The notes beneath the pieces are model-generated. The model did no database searches, was not told the DNA's origin, and saw only the letters and a program-made list of their open reading frames with translations. From Cognataquiflexum nitidum (GTDB lineage Bacteria; Bacteroidota; Bacteroidia; Cytophagales; Cyclobacteriaceae): a DNA stretch of 64,000 bases. Location of the stretch: assembly GCF_022538055.1 (NCBI RefSeq), contig NZ_JAKZAM010000011.1, positions 87,901-151,900 on the forward strand. The letters are read 5' to 3'. The translations under genes and the position numbers were made by a program. The first letter of the stretch is position 1. The number at the start of each line of letters is the position of its first letter. Shown here piece after piece: positions 54,391 to 62,779 of this stretch.

Positions 54391-55500
54391 TTACACATTC
54401 CAAGGGGAAATTTCCCCTTCCTCTATCAGGAAAAACCTGCTTTCTGCATCAATTTCATTTAAGATCGCTTTCGACCTTTCGGGACGTGCATCGGTGATAA
54501 AAAGCTGACCAAAGCGGTGGTCAGCCACCAACTTCATCAGCTTTTCGATCCTGTTGTCGTCGAGCTTGTCAAAAATATCATCTAGCAAAAGGACAGGTTT
54601 TGTCTTTTTATGGAGCAAAAAAATCTGAAACTGAGCCAGCTTGAGGGCGATCACAAATGATTTTTGCTGTCCCTGCGAACCGAATTTTTTGATGGGGTAG
54701 CCACCGATTTCAAAGAGAAAATCATCTTTATGGATTCCCATATTGGTTCGTTTCAAGATGAAATCCCTTTGGGCATTCTGAATAAATTCATTTGGGAAGT
54801 TCCCATCCAGACAGGTGGTTTCGTAAGTGATGCTCACCTCCTCGTGGTTATCAGATATGATGGCATAATATTCTTTGAGCAGGGGAAGGTATTCTTCCAA
54901 AAAGGCATTCCTTGCTGCCCCCAAAAACTGTGAAAGGGCGATGATCTCCCTGTCATAAGGTTCAATATGGGACTTTTCCCACCTTCCTCTATCGGCAAAT
55001 TGCTTGATCAGGGCATTTCTTTGTTTGAGAAAATGCTGGTACCTGACCAGTTTTTCGAGATAATGCTTGTCCATTTGGCAAAGCATGTTGTCAAAAAATC
55101 TCCTTCTCTCTTCACTTCCATCCTTGATCAGCATCGTATCATCCGGTGCAATCATGACCACCGGCAATAGCCCTACGTGGTCACTCATTTTATCTATGGC
55201 TTTGCCGTTTTGAAGCAGTTGCTTTTTCTTTCCACTTTCAAAAATACACCTGACCTCGATTTCTTTTCCCTCAAGGTCAAAGTCTCCAAAAACCGTAAAA
55301 AATTCTTGGTTATGCAGCACATTGAGTTGGTCTACGCCGTTGATAGCACCTTTGGTCAGACAGAGATAATGGATTGCATCCAATAGATTGGTCTTCCCGC
55401 TGCCGTTGATCCCTACAAAGCAATTGATTTCGGGGGAAAACCGCACTTCCGCCTTTTGGTAATTCTTAAACTGTTGGAGGCGGATATTTTTGAGGTGCAT
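54391..55500 (-). CDS. recF: DNA replication/repair protein RecF
   Basis: A 369-residue SMC-like ATPase. The Walker A is GINGSGKTNLLDAIHYL (about residue 35), the signature region is FGSQGQQKSFVIALKLA, and Walker B is PVLLLDDIFDKLDDNR. It helps load RecA at gaps in damaged DNA. The gene is monocistronic here and lies next to the tandem repeat. Bacteroidota commonly have recF away from dnaA, so its position alone is not unusual. Confidence 0.95.
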   Translation of the reverse strand: MHLKNIRLQQFKNYQKAEVRFSPEINCFVGINGSGKTNLLDAIHYLCLTKGAINGVDQLNVLHNQEFFTVFGDFDLEGKEIEVRCIFESGKKKQLLQNGKAIDKMSDHVGLLPVVMIAPDDTMLIKDGSEERRRFFDNMLCQMDKHYLEKLVRYQHFLKQRNALIKQFADRGRWEKSHIEPYDREIIALSQFLGAARNAFLEEYLPLLKEYYAIISDNHEEVSITYETTCLDGNFPNEFIQNAQRDFILKRTNMGIHKDDFLFEIGGYPIKKFGSQGQQKSFVIALKLAQFQIFLLHKKTKPVLLLDDIFDKLDDNRIEKLMKLVADHRFGQLFITDARPERSKAILNEIDAESRFFLIEEGEISPWNV

Positions 55501-55563
55501 GCTTAGAATCTGTGGGGTTTTTGACTAATTTCGCACTCGGCCTTAAAATTCAGCCTGTTTGAT

Positions 55564-55571
55564 TATATTTG
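55564..55571 (+). promoter_or_regulatory. Candidate -7 box of pdhA
   Basis: TATATTTG at 55564-55571 is an exact match, 33 nt before the pdhA start codon. No well-placed TTG element is seen upstream. Confidence 0.45.
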
Positions 55572-55604
55572 AGGCCTAATTTAGCATATTTTACATTACA
55601 CGAT

Positions 55605-56624
55605 ATGGCAAAGAAGAGTACAGCTCCCAAAGCGAAAGTGAAATATTCCGAAGAAACTTATGCTTTCTGGTATGAAAGCATGCTGTTGATGAGGAAGTTC
55701 GAGGAAAAAGCAGGTCAATTATACGGACAACAAAAAATCAGAGGATTTTGTCATTTATATATCGGACAGGAAGCCTGCGCAGCGGGTGCCATCACTGCCC
55801 TTGACAAAGATGATAAGTGGATCACTGCATACCGTGACCACGCGCATCCACTTGGTTTGGGCACTGATCCGGGAGCGGTGATGGCCGAACTGTATGGAAA
55901 AGCTACAGGGACAACCAAAGGAAAAGGCGGTTCCATGCATATTTTTGACAAAGAAAAAGGCTTTATGGGCGGTCATGGCATCGTAGGCGCACAGGTTCCT
56001 ATGGGACTTGGAATCGGCTTTGCTGAAAAATACAGAGGGACAAAAAACCTTTGTATCTGTCACATGGGTGATGGTGCGGTGAGACAAGGTGCGGTGCACG
56101 AGGCGTTGAACCTCGCGATGCTATACAAAACCCCGGTAATTTTCGTTATCGAAAACAATGGCTATGCCATGGGAACTTCCGTAGAAAGAACTTCCAATGT
56201 CACTGAATTATATACTATCGGTGAAGCTTACGACATGCCTTCCTTCCCTGTAGACGGGATGAATGTGGAAGCAATACATGAAGCTGTGGCTGAAGCTGCC
56301 GACAGGGCAAGAAGAGGTGACGGACCGACTTTATTGGAATTTAGAACTTACCGATACAAAGGCCATTCCATGTCAGATCCCCAAAAATACAGGACAAGAG
56401 AGGAAGTGGAAGAATACAAGCAAAGAGACCCTATCGAGCAGGTGAAGAAAACCATCCTTGACAATAAAATATTGACAGAGGAAAAATTAGCCGAGATTGA
56501 CAAAAGAGTGAAGCAGCAGGTAGATGATTCAGTGAAATTTGCTGAAGAATCACCTTGGCCTGATGGAGAAAAGGCTTTTGAGGATGTATATATGCAGGAG
56601 GATTATCCTTTCGTAATGGAATAA
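55605..56624 (+). CDS. pdhA: Pyruvate dehydrogenase E1 component, alpha subunit
   Basis: A 339-residue thiamine-PP enzyme subunit. The TPP motif is HMGDGAVRQGAVHEALNLAM, followed by VIENNGYAMG. The phospho-loop region RYKGHSMSDPQKYRTREEV is conserved. Together with a beta subunit (not in this window) it decarboxylates pyruvate and transfers the acetyl group to E2. ATG at 55605 (MAKKSTAPK) is chosen over a longer frame. It is followed by a terminator, so the beta subunit must be encoded elsewhere. Confidence 0.92.
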   Translation: MAKKSTAPKAKVKYSEETYAFWYESMLLMRKFEEKAGQLYGQQKIRGFCHLYIGQEACAAGAITALDKDDKWITAYRDHAHPLGLGTDPGAVMAELYGKATGTTKGKGGSMHIFDKEKGFMGGHGIVGAQVPMGLGIGFAEKYRGTKNLCICHMGDGAVRQGAVHEALNLAMLYKTPVIFVIENNGYAMGTSVERTSNVTELYTIGEAYDMPSFPVDGMNVEAIHEAVAEAADRARRGDGPTLLEFRTYRYKGHSMSDPQKYRTREEVEEYKQRDPIEQVKKTILDNKILTEEKLAEIDKRVKQQVDDSVKFAEESPWPDGEKAFEDVYMQEDYPFVME

Positions 56625-56640
56625 AATACGACAAAAACCA

Positions 56641-56690
56641 AAACCGGTCATGTGTGCAAGTAAACATATTCATGACTGGTTTTTTTTATT
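56641..56690 (+). terminator. Terminator after pdhA
   Basis: AAACCGGTCATG (56641-56652) and CATGACTGGTTT (56671-56682) pair with one G-T; a T run follows. Confidence 0.8.
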
Positions 56691-56694
56691 GTTA

Positions 56695-56724
56695 TTTGTG
56701 AATTAAGTAAAAGCCTTATATTTG
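56695..56724 (+). promoter_or_regulatory. Promoter of the TPR membrane protein gene
   Basis: TTTG (56695-56698), an 18-nt gap, and TATATTTG (56717-56724), the best-spaced match to the Bacteroidota consensus in this window. The start codon is 20 nt downstream. Confidence 0.7.
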
Positions 56725-56743
56725 CGGCGGAAAAATTTAAAGA

Positions 56744-57457
56744 ATGGCTACGAAACAAACGAATAAATCCCAATCTGAGCATCAGAATGATCTTCTGGAA
56801 AACCCGGAAGAAATCAAAGGAAGATTGGAAAGAGGGGAAGCCTTTATCAGAAAAAATTCAAAAATATTTGGTGGTATACTCGTAGGGGTAATCTTATTGA
56901 TTGCAGCTATTTTGTACTTCCAGATTGATACCCAAAATAAAAACACCAAGGCTCAGGCTGAAATGTTTCAGGCTGTGTATTACTTTGAGCAGGACAGCAT
57001 AGAATTTGCCCTCAATGGTGACGGTTCCAACGCAGGTTTTCTAAAAATCATTGACGATTACGGTAGAACTGACGCAGCTAACCTTGCCCACTTTTATGTA
57101 GGGTCGATTTATCTTTCTAAAGGCGATTTCCAAGAGGCTGTCGATCACTTGAAGCAATTCTCCGCAGATGACTTTTTTGTTCAGGCAAGAGCATTTGCTT
57201 TATTAGGAGATGCATATATGGAGTTGGACAATACCAAAGATGCCATCGCTTCTTATAAAAGAGCAATTGACCATAAGGAAAACAAATTCTTTGCTCCAAG
57301 ATACTTGAGTAAATTGGCTGTGGCTTATGAAGAAGCAGGCGACCTCAACAGTGCCATCAAGGCATATACCGAAATCGAAGACAAGTATTTTGAGTCATTT
57401 GAATATACTAACGCACGAAAACACAAAGCGCGCTTGGAAGGCCTTGCCTCTAAGTAA
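56744..57457 (+). CDS. Membrane-anchored TPR protein (YfgM-like)
   Basis: A 237-residue protein. A cytoplasmic N-terminus with many charged residues is followed by one membrane helix (GGILVGVILLIAAILYF, about residues 44-60) and a periplasmic TPR region (AHFYVGSIYLSKGDFQEAVD, ARAFALLGDAYMELDNTKDA, and a third repeat). It resembles YfgM-type chaperone partners of SecYEG; this is by architecture only. The gene has its own promoter and terminator. Confidence 0.75.
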   Translation: MATKQTNKSQSEHQNDLLENPEEIKGRLERGEAFIRKNSKIFGGILVGVILLIAAILYFQIDTQNKNTKAQAEMFQAVYYFEQDSIEFALNGDGSNAGFLKIIDDYGRTDAANLAHFYVGSIYLSKGDFQEAVDHLKQFSADDFFVQARAFALLGDAYMELDNTKDAIASYKRAIDHKENKFFAPRYLSKLAVAYEEAGDLNSAIKAYTEIEDKYFESFEYTNARKHKARLEGLASK

Positions 57458-57484
57458 TGCTTTGATATTTCAAAAGCATTTTGG

Positions 57485-57516
57485 AAGAGTAAGGCCCTAT
57501 GGCCTTACTCTTTTTT
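57485..57516 (+). terminator. Terminator between the TPR gene and ribH
   Basis: AAGAGTAAGGCC / GGCCTTACTCTT form a 12-bp perfect stem with loop CTAT and a T run. The ribH start is 25 nt after it. Confidence 0.9.
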
Positions 57517-57540
57517 ATTTATACCAAAAACCAAACTCCC

Positions 57541-58017
57541 ATGGCAACTTCATTGAAAAGTCTCAGTCAATATACTGACAAGAACATCCTCGATATTTCG
57601 GACAAAAAATTTGGAATCGTAGTTTCGGAATGGAACGACCAAGTCACAGAATCCCTGTTTTCAGGTGCTGTAGAAACATTGTTGACCCACGGTGCCAAAA
57701 AAGAGAACATCTTCCGAAAGAATGTGCCGGGATCTTTCGAACTCACACTTGGCGCACAATGGCTTGCAGAATTGGAAGAAATCGATGCCGTCATTTGCCT
57801 AGGATGTGTAATTCAGGGAGAGACCAGGCATTTTGATTTTATTTGCGACGCAGTCGCCCATGGTATTACCAATGTGGCTTTGAAATTTAACAAACCGGTA
57901 ATTTTTGGTGTTTTGACACCCAATACCCTTCAACAGGCTTTGGATAGGTCCGGTGGGAAACACGGTAACAAAGGGGATGAAGCTGCCATCACCGCAATCA
58001 AAATGTTGGGCTTCTGA
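57541..58017 (+). CDS. ribH: 6,7-dimethyl-8-ribityllumazine synthase
   Basis: A 158-residue protein with GIVVSEWNDQVTESLFSGA, the PGSFELTLGAQWL substrate loop, and CVIQGETRHFDFICDAVAHG with the catalytic His. It joins the diaminouracil and butanone phosphate precursors in riboflavin synthesis. ATG at 57541 is used; a frame 14 residues longer overlaps the terminator. The aspartate kinase follows after 40 nt. Confidence 0.94.
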   Translation: MATSLKSLSQYTDKNILDISDKKFGIVVSEWNDQVTESLFSGAVETLLTHGAKKENIFRKNVPGSFELTLGAQWLAELEEIDAVICLGCVIQGETRHFDFICDAVAHGITNVALKFNKPVIFGVLTPNTLQQALDRSGGKHGNKGDEAAITAIKMLGF

Positions 58018-58057
58018 CCAACATCAACAAGAACAAACCTTTTAAACCATATCCATT

Positions 58058-59377
58058 ATGAAAATAATGAAGTTCGGGGGAACCTCAGTGGGCAAACCCG
58101 AGAGAATGCACCAAGTAAAAGACCTGATAACCCGAGACAATGACAAAAAAATTGTAGTCCTATCAGCACTTTCAGGGACGACAAATGCCCTAGTGTCTAT
58201 TGGCGAAGCCTTGGCTGATGCCAACAAAGACTTGGCTAAAGAAAGAATCGATGTGCTTCAAAAGCATTACCTGACTTTCTACATGCAACTTCTGAAAACC
58301 GAAGCTGCACAAAAAAAGGCAGAAAAGATCATCAAAGAACACTTTGAGTTTTTGAATATCATCTTAAAAATTTCTTTTAACGAAGCGATCAACAGGGATA
58401 TTCTGGCACAGGGAGAACTTCTTTCGACCAAATTGTTCTACACCTTATTGCAGGAATTGGATATCAAGGCGGTGTTTTTACCTGCCTTGGATTTTATGAG
58501 CATTGATGAAAACCATGAACCGGAACTGAAGAAAATCTCCGAAAAACTCAAAGCCATACTAGCAAACTATCCCCAAGACAGGATTTTTGTGACACAGGGT
58601 TATATCTGCAAAAACCACAGAAATGAAGTCGATAACCTTAAGAGAGGTGGTTCTGACTATTCAGCATCCCTTATCGGGGCAGCCATCAATTCTGAAGTGA
58701 TTGAAATATGGACCGACATCGACGGCATGCACAACAATGACCCTAGGATCGTGGACAAAACCCGTCCCATTGCCCAACTTTCATTTGACGAAGCAGCGGA
58801 ATTGGCCTATTTCGGAGCTAAAATCCTCCATCCGGCTTCCATTTGGCCGGCACAGCAATACAACATCCCTGTCAAATTACTGAATACCATGGAACCGGAT
58901 GCACCCGGAACAACCATCACGGCCAAAGAACAGGGCTCGGGAGTGAAAGCACTTGCGGCCAAAGACGGCATCACAGCCATCAAAATCAAATCCACCCGGA
59001 TGCTGTTGGCTTATGGGTTTTTGAGAAAGGTGTTTGAGGTATTTGAGAAGTACAAAACTTCCATCGACATGATCACTACTTCAGAAGTGGCTGTTTCGGT
59101 GACTATTGATGACCTTTCACATTTGGCAGAAATCGTCAAAGAACTTGAAATTTACGGAACCGTCGAGGTGGACAGCAATCAGACGATCGTTTCGATTGTG
59201 GGAAATATGATAGCCGAATCCAATGGCACCATGGCCAGAATCATGAATTGCCTGAAGGACTATCCGATCAGGATGGTTTCTTATGGAGGAAGCAGGCACA
59301 ATGTGTCTCTCCTTTTGGAAGCTAAATATAAAAATGAGGCCTTGAAAAGTCTGAATGAAGGTTTGTTTGAATGGTAA
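58058..59377 (+). CDS. lysC: Aspartate kinase
   Basis: A 439-residue monofunctional aspartokinase (ATP + aspartate to aspartyl phosphate), the first step of lysine, threonine and methionine synthesis. It shows MKFGGTSVGKPERM, LKRGGSDYSASLIGAAI (about residue 190) and two C-terminal ACT-type regions (ITAIKIKSTRM, and IVSIVGNMIAESNGTMARI) that would bind the feedback amino acid. It is not fused to a homoserine dehydrogenase. It likely follows ribH in one transcript. Confidence 0.92.
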   Translation: MKIMKFGGTSVGKPERMHQVKDLITRDNDKKIVVLSALSGTTNALVSIGEALADANKDLAKERIDVLQKHYLTFYMQLLKTEAAQKKAEKIIKEHFEFLNIILKISFNEAINRDILAQGELLSTKLFYTLLQELDIKAVFLPALDFMSIDENHEPELKKISEKLKAILANYPQDRIFVTQGYICKNHRNEVDNLKRGGSDYSASLIGAAINSEVIEIWTDIDGMHNNDPRIVDKTRPIAQLSFDEAAELAYFGAKILHPASIWPAQQYNIPVKLLNTMEPDAPGTTITAKEQGSGVKALAAKDGITAIKIKSTRMLLAYGFLRKVFEVFEKYKTSIDMITTSEVAVSVTIDDLSHLAEIVKELEIYGTVEVDSNQTIVSIVGNMIAESNGTMARIMNCLKDYPIRMVSYGGSRHNVSLLLEAKYKNEALKSLNEGLFEW

Positions 59378-59439
59378 TCTTTGCCACTTAATGGTTATCT
59401 TCTCCTTTGCCAATTACCAAATAATTTAATGCATGCGGG

Positions 59440-59475
59440 ACGGAAGACGGAAGACCGATGTACCGGACATTCCAG
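59440..59475. repeat. Short GGAAGACGGAAGACCGA repeat
   Basis: GGGACGGAAGACGGAAGACC (59437-59456) is followed by GATGTACCGG. A related word occurs near 17144 (GTCGGAAGACCGAGG). Probably a member of the palindrome-like CGGAAGACCGA family. No gene is seen between lysC and the next terminator. Confidence 0.5.
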
Positions 59476-59545
59476 TTTTTCAGCAAGAATTATATTGAGT
59501 TAATTTTCAAATAATATTATTGCAAACATAAATTAGGTGTTTCAA

Positions 59546-59585
59546 AAACCCACCCAAAATCACATGATCGGGTGGGATTTTTTCT
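59546..59585 (-). terminator. Terminator after the AAA ATPase gene
   Basis: CCCACCC / GGGTGGG with a 14-nt loop, followed on the - strand by a T5 run. It immediately follows the ATPase stop at 59588. Confidence 0.8.
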
Positions 59586-59587
59586 GT

Positions 59588-60712
59588 TTAAAGTCTTGCC
59601 ATCCATCTTGCCAAAAGGACTTCGTGCACCAAATACACGCCTTCATCCACCACTACTAGTTCCTGTTTTTGTAATGCTTTGAGTGCTGTACTGACACTGC
59701 TTGCTGCGCCGAGGCGGTGTTTGGTTAGAAAATCTTTGTTCAAGGGGCTGAATAATGGCTCTTCCTTGGCTATTGCCTTGAATACATTCCACTGTGTTCT
59801 GGTTAGCATTTTTGGAAAATTAGCAAAAATGGCCTGATGCTGTTCCAAAATATCTGAACAGATTTTGTGAAAATCTTCTTCTTCGACATGGTTAAATTGG
59901 GCAAACAAATAATTACAAATCAATTGGATTGTATAAGTCTGTCCCCTAGCCCATGCATATATTTTTTCGATCAATTCTGCAGAAATGGTTTTCCCATTAT
60001 CTTCAAAATGACCTTGGATAAACGGTGTATATTTCTCTAGGGCAATTGGTAAAAGGGACATCAATTGTGCACTTTGGTAGAATGGTCTGCTATTTTCTGC
60101 AAACATCTCCACCATCATGGTCCGGTGACTTCCACTGAAGATGAACCTAATATCAGGGAATAACTGTACCCAAGTCCTGAACACCGCCTCCGCATTTTTT
60201 TCCGCATAATGGGAAATCTGCTGAAACTCATCTATGGTTATGACTATCCGTTTTTTTCTTTCCTGCAAAAATACTCCCAATGCATTTAGAGAATGATCTT
60301 CCATTCCGGGTTGTTTGATCCCGATGCTCAACTCAGGTATTCCTGACAGCGGATTAAAACTAATGGTGGCTCCCAAAGCAGAAAATAACTTCTGCATGGT
60401 AGCTGAAAAACCGGAATGAGTTTTTCCATATTTATCGTAGGTCACTGTAGTGATGGCTTTAATAGCCTCCTCTATGGAATGTGTTGCCAATAAATCCACA
60501 TAGAGCGTTTCAAATTCACCCGAATCTTCCAATTCCTCAAAAAACCTTTGGATCAAAGCTGATTTTCCCAATCTTCTCCATGCAAAGAGCACCACATTTC
60601 TATCATTGTCAATGTGGTTCCTCAATACTTCAATGTCATTTTCCCGATCACAGAAATACTTCTTTCCATGATAAGTATTCAATACAAATGGATTTCCGGG
60701 AGATTTCATCAT
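59588..60712 (-). CDS. AAA-family ATPase, archaeal-ATPase type
   Basis: A 374-residue protein. A Walker A variant FAWRRLGKSALIQ (K50) is followed by Walker B VITIDEFQQI (about residue 178) and a sensor segment FSGSHRTMM, the build of the PF01637-type ATPases that are numerous in Bacteroidota. The C-terminal third is a winged-helix-like region (ALKALQKQELVVVDEGVYLV). Target unknown. The N-terminus has ATG ATG in tandem (60712, 60709). A 17-bp inverted repeat lies 47-92 nt upstream. It is transcribed alone. Confidence 0.85.
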   Translation of the reverse strand: MMKSPGNPFVLNTYHGKKYFCDRENDIEVLRNHIDNDRNVVLFAWRRLGKSALIQRFFEELEDSGEFETLYVDLLATHSIEEAIKAITTVTYDKYGKTHSGFSATMQKLFSALGATISFNPLSGIPELSIGIKQPGMEDHSLNALGVFLQERKKRIVITIDEFQQISHYAEKNAEAVFRTWVQLFPDIRFIFSGSHRTMMVEMFAENSRPFYQSAQLMSLLPIALEKYTPFIQGHFEDNGKTISAELIEKIYAWARGQTYTIQLICNYLFAQFNHVEEEDFHKICSDILEQHQAIFANFPKMLTRTQWNVFKAIAKEEPLFSPLNKDFLTKHRLGAASSVSTALKALQKQELVVVDEGVYLVHEVLLARWMARL

Positions 60713-60759
60713 TTTATCAAATCATTTTTAGAAGTAATAAGAAGATTACGCATATGGCG

Positions 60760-60804
60760 TTACGTACATTGCGTTATGCAAATAACGTAACGCAATGTAC
60801 GTAA
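60760..60804. repeat. 17-bp inverted repeat upstream of the ATPase gene
   Basis: TTACGTACATTGCGTTA (60760-60776) and its exact reverse complement (60788-60804) are separated by 11 nt. A shorter hairpin CGTTAT / ATAACG (60772-60777 and 60782-60787, loop GCAA) uses the same bases and excludes the longer one. Repeated GCGTTA words make the sequence internally repetitive. Confidence 0.85.
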
Positions 60805-60854
60805 TGATTTTCAGATTTTCAATCTCTAATAATAGTTCAATATTGTTTAGATAA

Positions 60855-61048
60855 GTATTTGCGTCATACAAACCTTTTCCAAAGTTGGGACAAGACCATG
60901 AAAATCTTAAAACATCCATTCCGAACTTTGGAAAAGTTCTATTCGCCCTATTTGAAGAAGAGTTTGGACTTCCCAAAAAAGAATCTGATATCCATAAATT
61001 ACAATCTCTTTTAGCATTATTTGACCATTTTATCCAAATTCGGGCATG
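60855..61048 (+). pseudogene. Possible C-terminal gene remnant reading through the 81-bp repeat
   Basis: An open frame without start runs from 60855 through the repeat and then reads VLFALFEEEFGLPKKESD, with HKLQSLLALFDHFIQIRA, to a TGA at 61046-61048. The TGA overlaps an ATG that opens the next stub (ATGA). Protein-like composition beyond the repeat suggests the tail of a lost gene, but no family is recognised and the frame may be chance. Confidence 0.3.
60858..60938. repeat. 81-bp dispersed repeat, copy 2
   Basis: Differs from 48792-48872 at two bases. The inverted ends are the same (AACCTTTTCCAAAGTT and AACTTTGGAAAAGTT). It lies 146 nt upstream of the ATPase start and 54 nt after the inverted repeat. 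Confidence 0.85.
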
Positions 61049-61195
61049 AAAAAATCAGTCTTCCTGTTTTTGGCATTTTGCCTTGGTTTTTCAGCTATTG
61101 CCCAAAAGAAATACCAGACCCCGCCTGGGTGTAGTCAAACGTCTGATGCTAGGACTGGGTGTAATTTGCCTACCCTGCACCCGGCCCAAGGCTAA
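61046..61195 (+). pseudogene. 5' stub of a secreted peptidase gene (S9-like)
   Basis: ATG 61046 encodes a signal peptide and first mature residues (MKKSVFLFLAFCLGFSAIAQ, KKYQTPP). The mature start resembles Bacteroidota S9 prolyl-oligopeptidase-type enzymes, which often begin with YQxPP. After PP the reading enters repeat DNA (GGGTGTAGTC at 61127) and stops at 61195 after 49 residues, so only the first 27 codons are authentic. The S9 assignment rests on a short match. Confidence 0.5.
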
Positions 61196-61450
61196 AATGA
61201 TCCTAAGGGATCATTTCCAAACGCCTTGTCCTACCCTTTTATCCTTCCAATTTGCAATTGGATTCAATTTAGAATTCTCTAACCAAAAGGTAATTCATGG
61301 TTAATCGAATTGCAAATTCATTTCATAAGAAGGTGTAGTTACAAACTACACCTAGCAGCTACATCATTCTACTCCCAGAGGGGGCAAATGGTAGAATAGA
61401 CTTTACACCAAAAACAGGAAAGTCTAAGAAACTCAATTCAATTTCATTTT
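61127..61450. repeat. GGTGTAGT-family repeats and hairpins
   Basis: GGTGTAGTC at 61128-61136 is followed by AAACGTCTGATG. A perfect hairpin AGGTGTAGTT / AACTACACCT spans 61331-61353, and another, AAATGATCC / GGATCATTT, spans 61195-61216. A related word is at 62126. No gene lies here. Confidence 0.65.
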
Positions 61451-61963
61451 CTAGGTAAATTCTTTAAGTATTCTCCTCATGTCACTTTTTGTCATGATAC
61501 AAAAAGTAACCAAAAAAATCCAGCGCAATAATCCTCCCACACACGAGGCCACCGCCGGCCCGGAATTGCGCTTCCTCCCCACAGCAGTTCCAATTAAGAA
61601 TTTTTCTAAAGTATAAGATTCCAAATCCAACACACATTCTATTTGAAGATCTAAACCTCCTTCTATCAGAAGCCCCATCGGGGCGAAATCTTGGTAGCCC
61701 CGGGCAAGGTGCTTAACCGATTTCAATATTTCAACAAATCCCAATGCACCGCCGCCCCCTGGGCGGTGTTCATAAGTCTCTCCGTAATATACCAACTTCA
61801 CATTGGGAAGGGTGGAAGCCAAATGCTCAAAATAGGCCACAACACGGTGGTGGGGTGTAAATCTGTCACCCAACTTATAGCCCAAGAAATCCTCTGGGCT
61901 TTTTTGGGCAAAGGTTGTGTTGGCTAGTAGGAGCGCCAAAACCAAAGCGTAAATTTTTCTCAT
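61451..61963 (-). pseudogene. 5' stub of an M14-type zinc carboxypeptidase gene, repeat-disrupted
   Basis: ATG 61963 encodes a signal peptide (MRKIYALVLALLLANTTFAQ) and about 48 further residues (SPEDFLGYKLGDRFTPHHRV, then VKLVYYGETYEHRP) that resemble the N-terminus of secreted M14 peptidases. Beyond about 61760 the frame runs into repeat DNA (GGGG, then RGYQDFAPMGL) and stops at 61451. The zinc-binding HxxE motif expected further on is absent. An earlier frame start at 62020 has no signal peptide. The gene is a remnant. Confidence 0.65.
61470..61790. repeat. Composite repeat island inside the M14 remnant
   Basis: It contains the palindrome ACTTTTTGT / ACAAAAAGT (61484-61507), a GCCCGGGGC-type word (rc of GCCCCGGGC near 61696) with GCCCCATCGGGGC near it, and GCACCGCCGCCCCCTGGGCG near 61747. 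Words of this kind recur in Bacteroidota intergenic DNA as I recall. They appear to be several elements placed end to end. Confidence 0.6.
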
Positions 61964-62143
61964 AAAGGAATATTTGAATGTAATGGGCGGTAAGATAAGG
62001 GGAATTACAAAACCCTGCAAAGGAAATGGACTGAAGGATTTAAGATTGGGGATTGTCGGTGAAAATGAAGGAGAGCTTGGCTCTAGGCTCTAATACTCCA
62101 ATTTTAAAAAAGTGGGACCCCGATAGGTGTAGTCTAGCGATTG

Positions 62144-62350
62144 ATGAAAGTGTTTGCCGTAAGTGCCGACAACCTTTTGAACGATAAGGAAAATAGCGTA
62201 GTAGAGTTACAAAACCACAAACTAAACGAACAGTTGATGTTGATTAATCAACTTGATGAAGATGAAAAAAATGCACTGGTTAAAATTATCAACTCAATGC
62301 TTACCAAAAAACGAATGAAGGATTTATTAGACGGTAAAGTAAATTTCTAA
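62144..62350 (+). pseudogene. C-terminal stub of an XRE-type transcriptional regulator
   Basis: The 68-residue frame from ATG 62144 starts KVFAVSADNLLND, which matches the end of an HTH domain in Cro/CI-like regulators (normally after FxVSxDxLL), and continues with a helical tail (LDEDEKNALVKIINSMLTKK). The helix-turn-helix itself is missing. Upstream is a stop at 62135 and the repeat word GGTGTAGTC (62126). A neighbouring TA-like or phage regulator may be its source. Confidence 0.5.
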
Positions 62351-62410
62351 AAATTATTTTTGCCTGTTAGGACAATTTTTTACGGCTCTAAAATTTCCAT
62401 TTTGGATAAT

Positions 62411-62448
62411 ACAACAAAAGCCCCGAAAAATTTCGGGGCTTTTGTTGT
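62411..62448. terminator. Bidirectional terminator next to the immunity gene
   Basis: ACAACAAAAGCCCCGAAA (62411-62428) and its reverse complement (62431-62448) form an 18-bp perfect stem with a 2-nt loop; A and T runs serve both strands. It ends the RHS-immunity transcript on the - strand. Confidence 0.9.
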
Positions 62449-62451
62449 ATC

Positions 62452-62775
62452 TTATTCGTCTGGCACAAATGCGAAAAATATATTTTCAATATTATCACTA
62501 TTGTAGTTATTAATATAATCTCTTGCCTTGGTTATACTGCGATTAACAAAATCAAGTTGCGATTCATTTGGCTGTCTATCACAATACCAATTATCATAAT
62601 TATATTGAATAACTTCATTGATGCTTTCACATACATCACCGCCAAGAATAGGTATTTGCAGTTCATAAAACGTGTCTAATGCCTTAACTGCATCTTCTTT
62701 TGACAATGCCCAATTTTTTACTCCTATTGATTCCAAGGAAACTCCTACTTTGAGTATTTCGTTGACTGTACTCAT
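62452..62775 (-). CDS. Imm40-family immunity protein
   Basis: A 107-residue protein from ATG 62775 with VNEILKVGVSLESIGVKNWA, the LGGDVCES stretch, and SQLDFVNRSITKARDYINNY, a pattern I recognise as Imm40, an immunity family of polymorphic toxin systems. It lies 4 nt downstream of the RHS toxin stop on the same strand, the usual arrangement of toxin then immunity. A longer frame that overlaps the toxin is not preferred. It would bind and block the C-terminal toxin domain. Confidence 0.8.
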   Translation of the reverse strand: MSTVNEILKVGVSLESIGVKNWALSKEDAVKALDTFYELQIPILGGDVCESINEVIQYNYDNWYCDRQPNESQLDFVNRSITKARDYINNYNSDNIENIFFAFVPDE

Positions 62776-62779
62776 CTTT

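Noticed and set aside
60746..60976. 76-residue open frame on the - strand upstream of the ATPase
   Set aside because: It is made of the inverted repeat and the 81-bp repeat, with no protein-like features.
61691..61927. 78-residue + strand frame in the M14 remnant
   Set aside because: Antisense of the remnant and of the repeat island; no start context or family.
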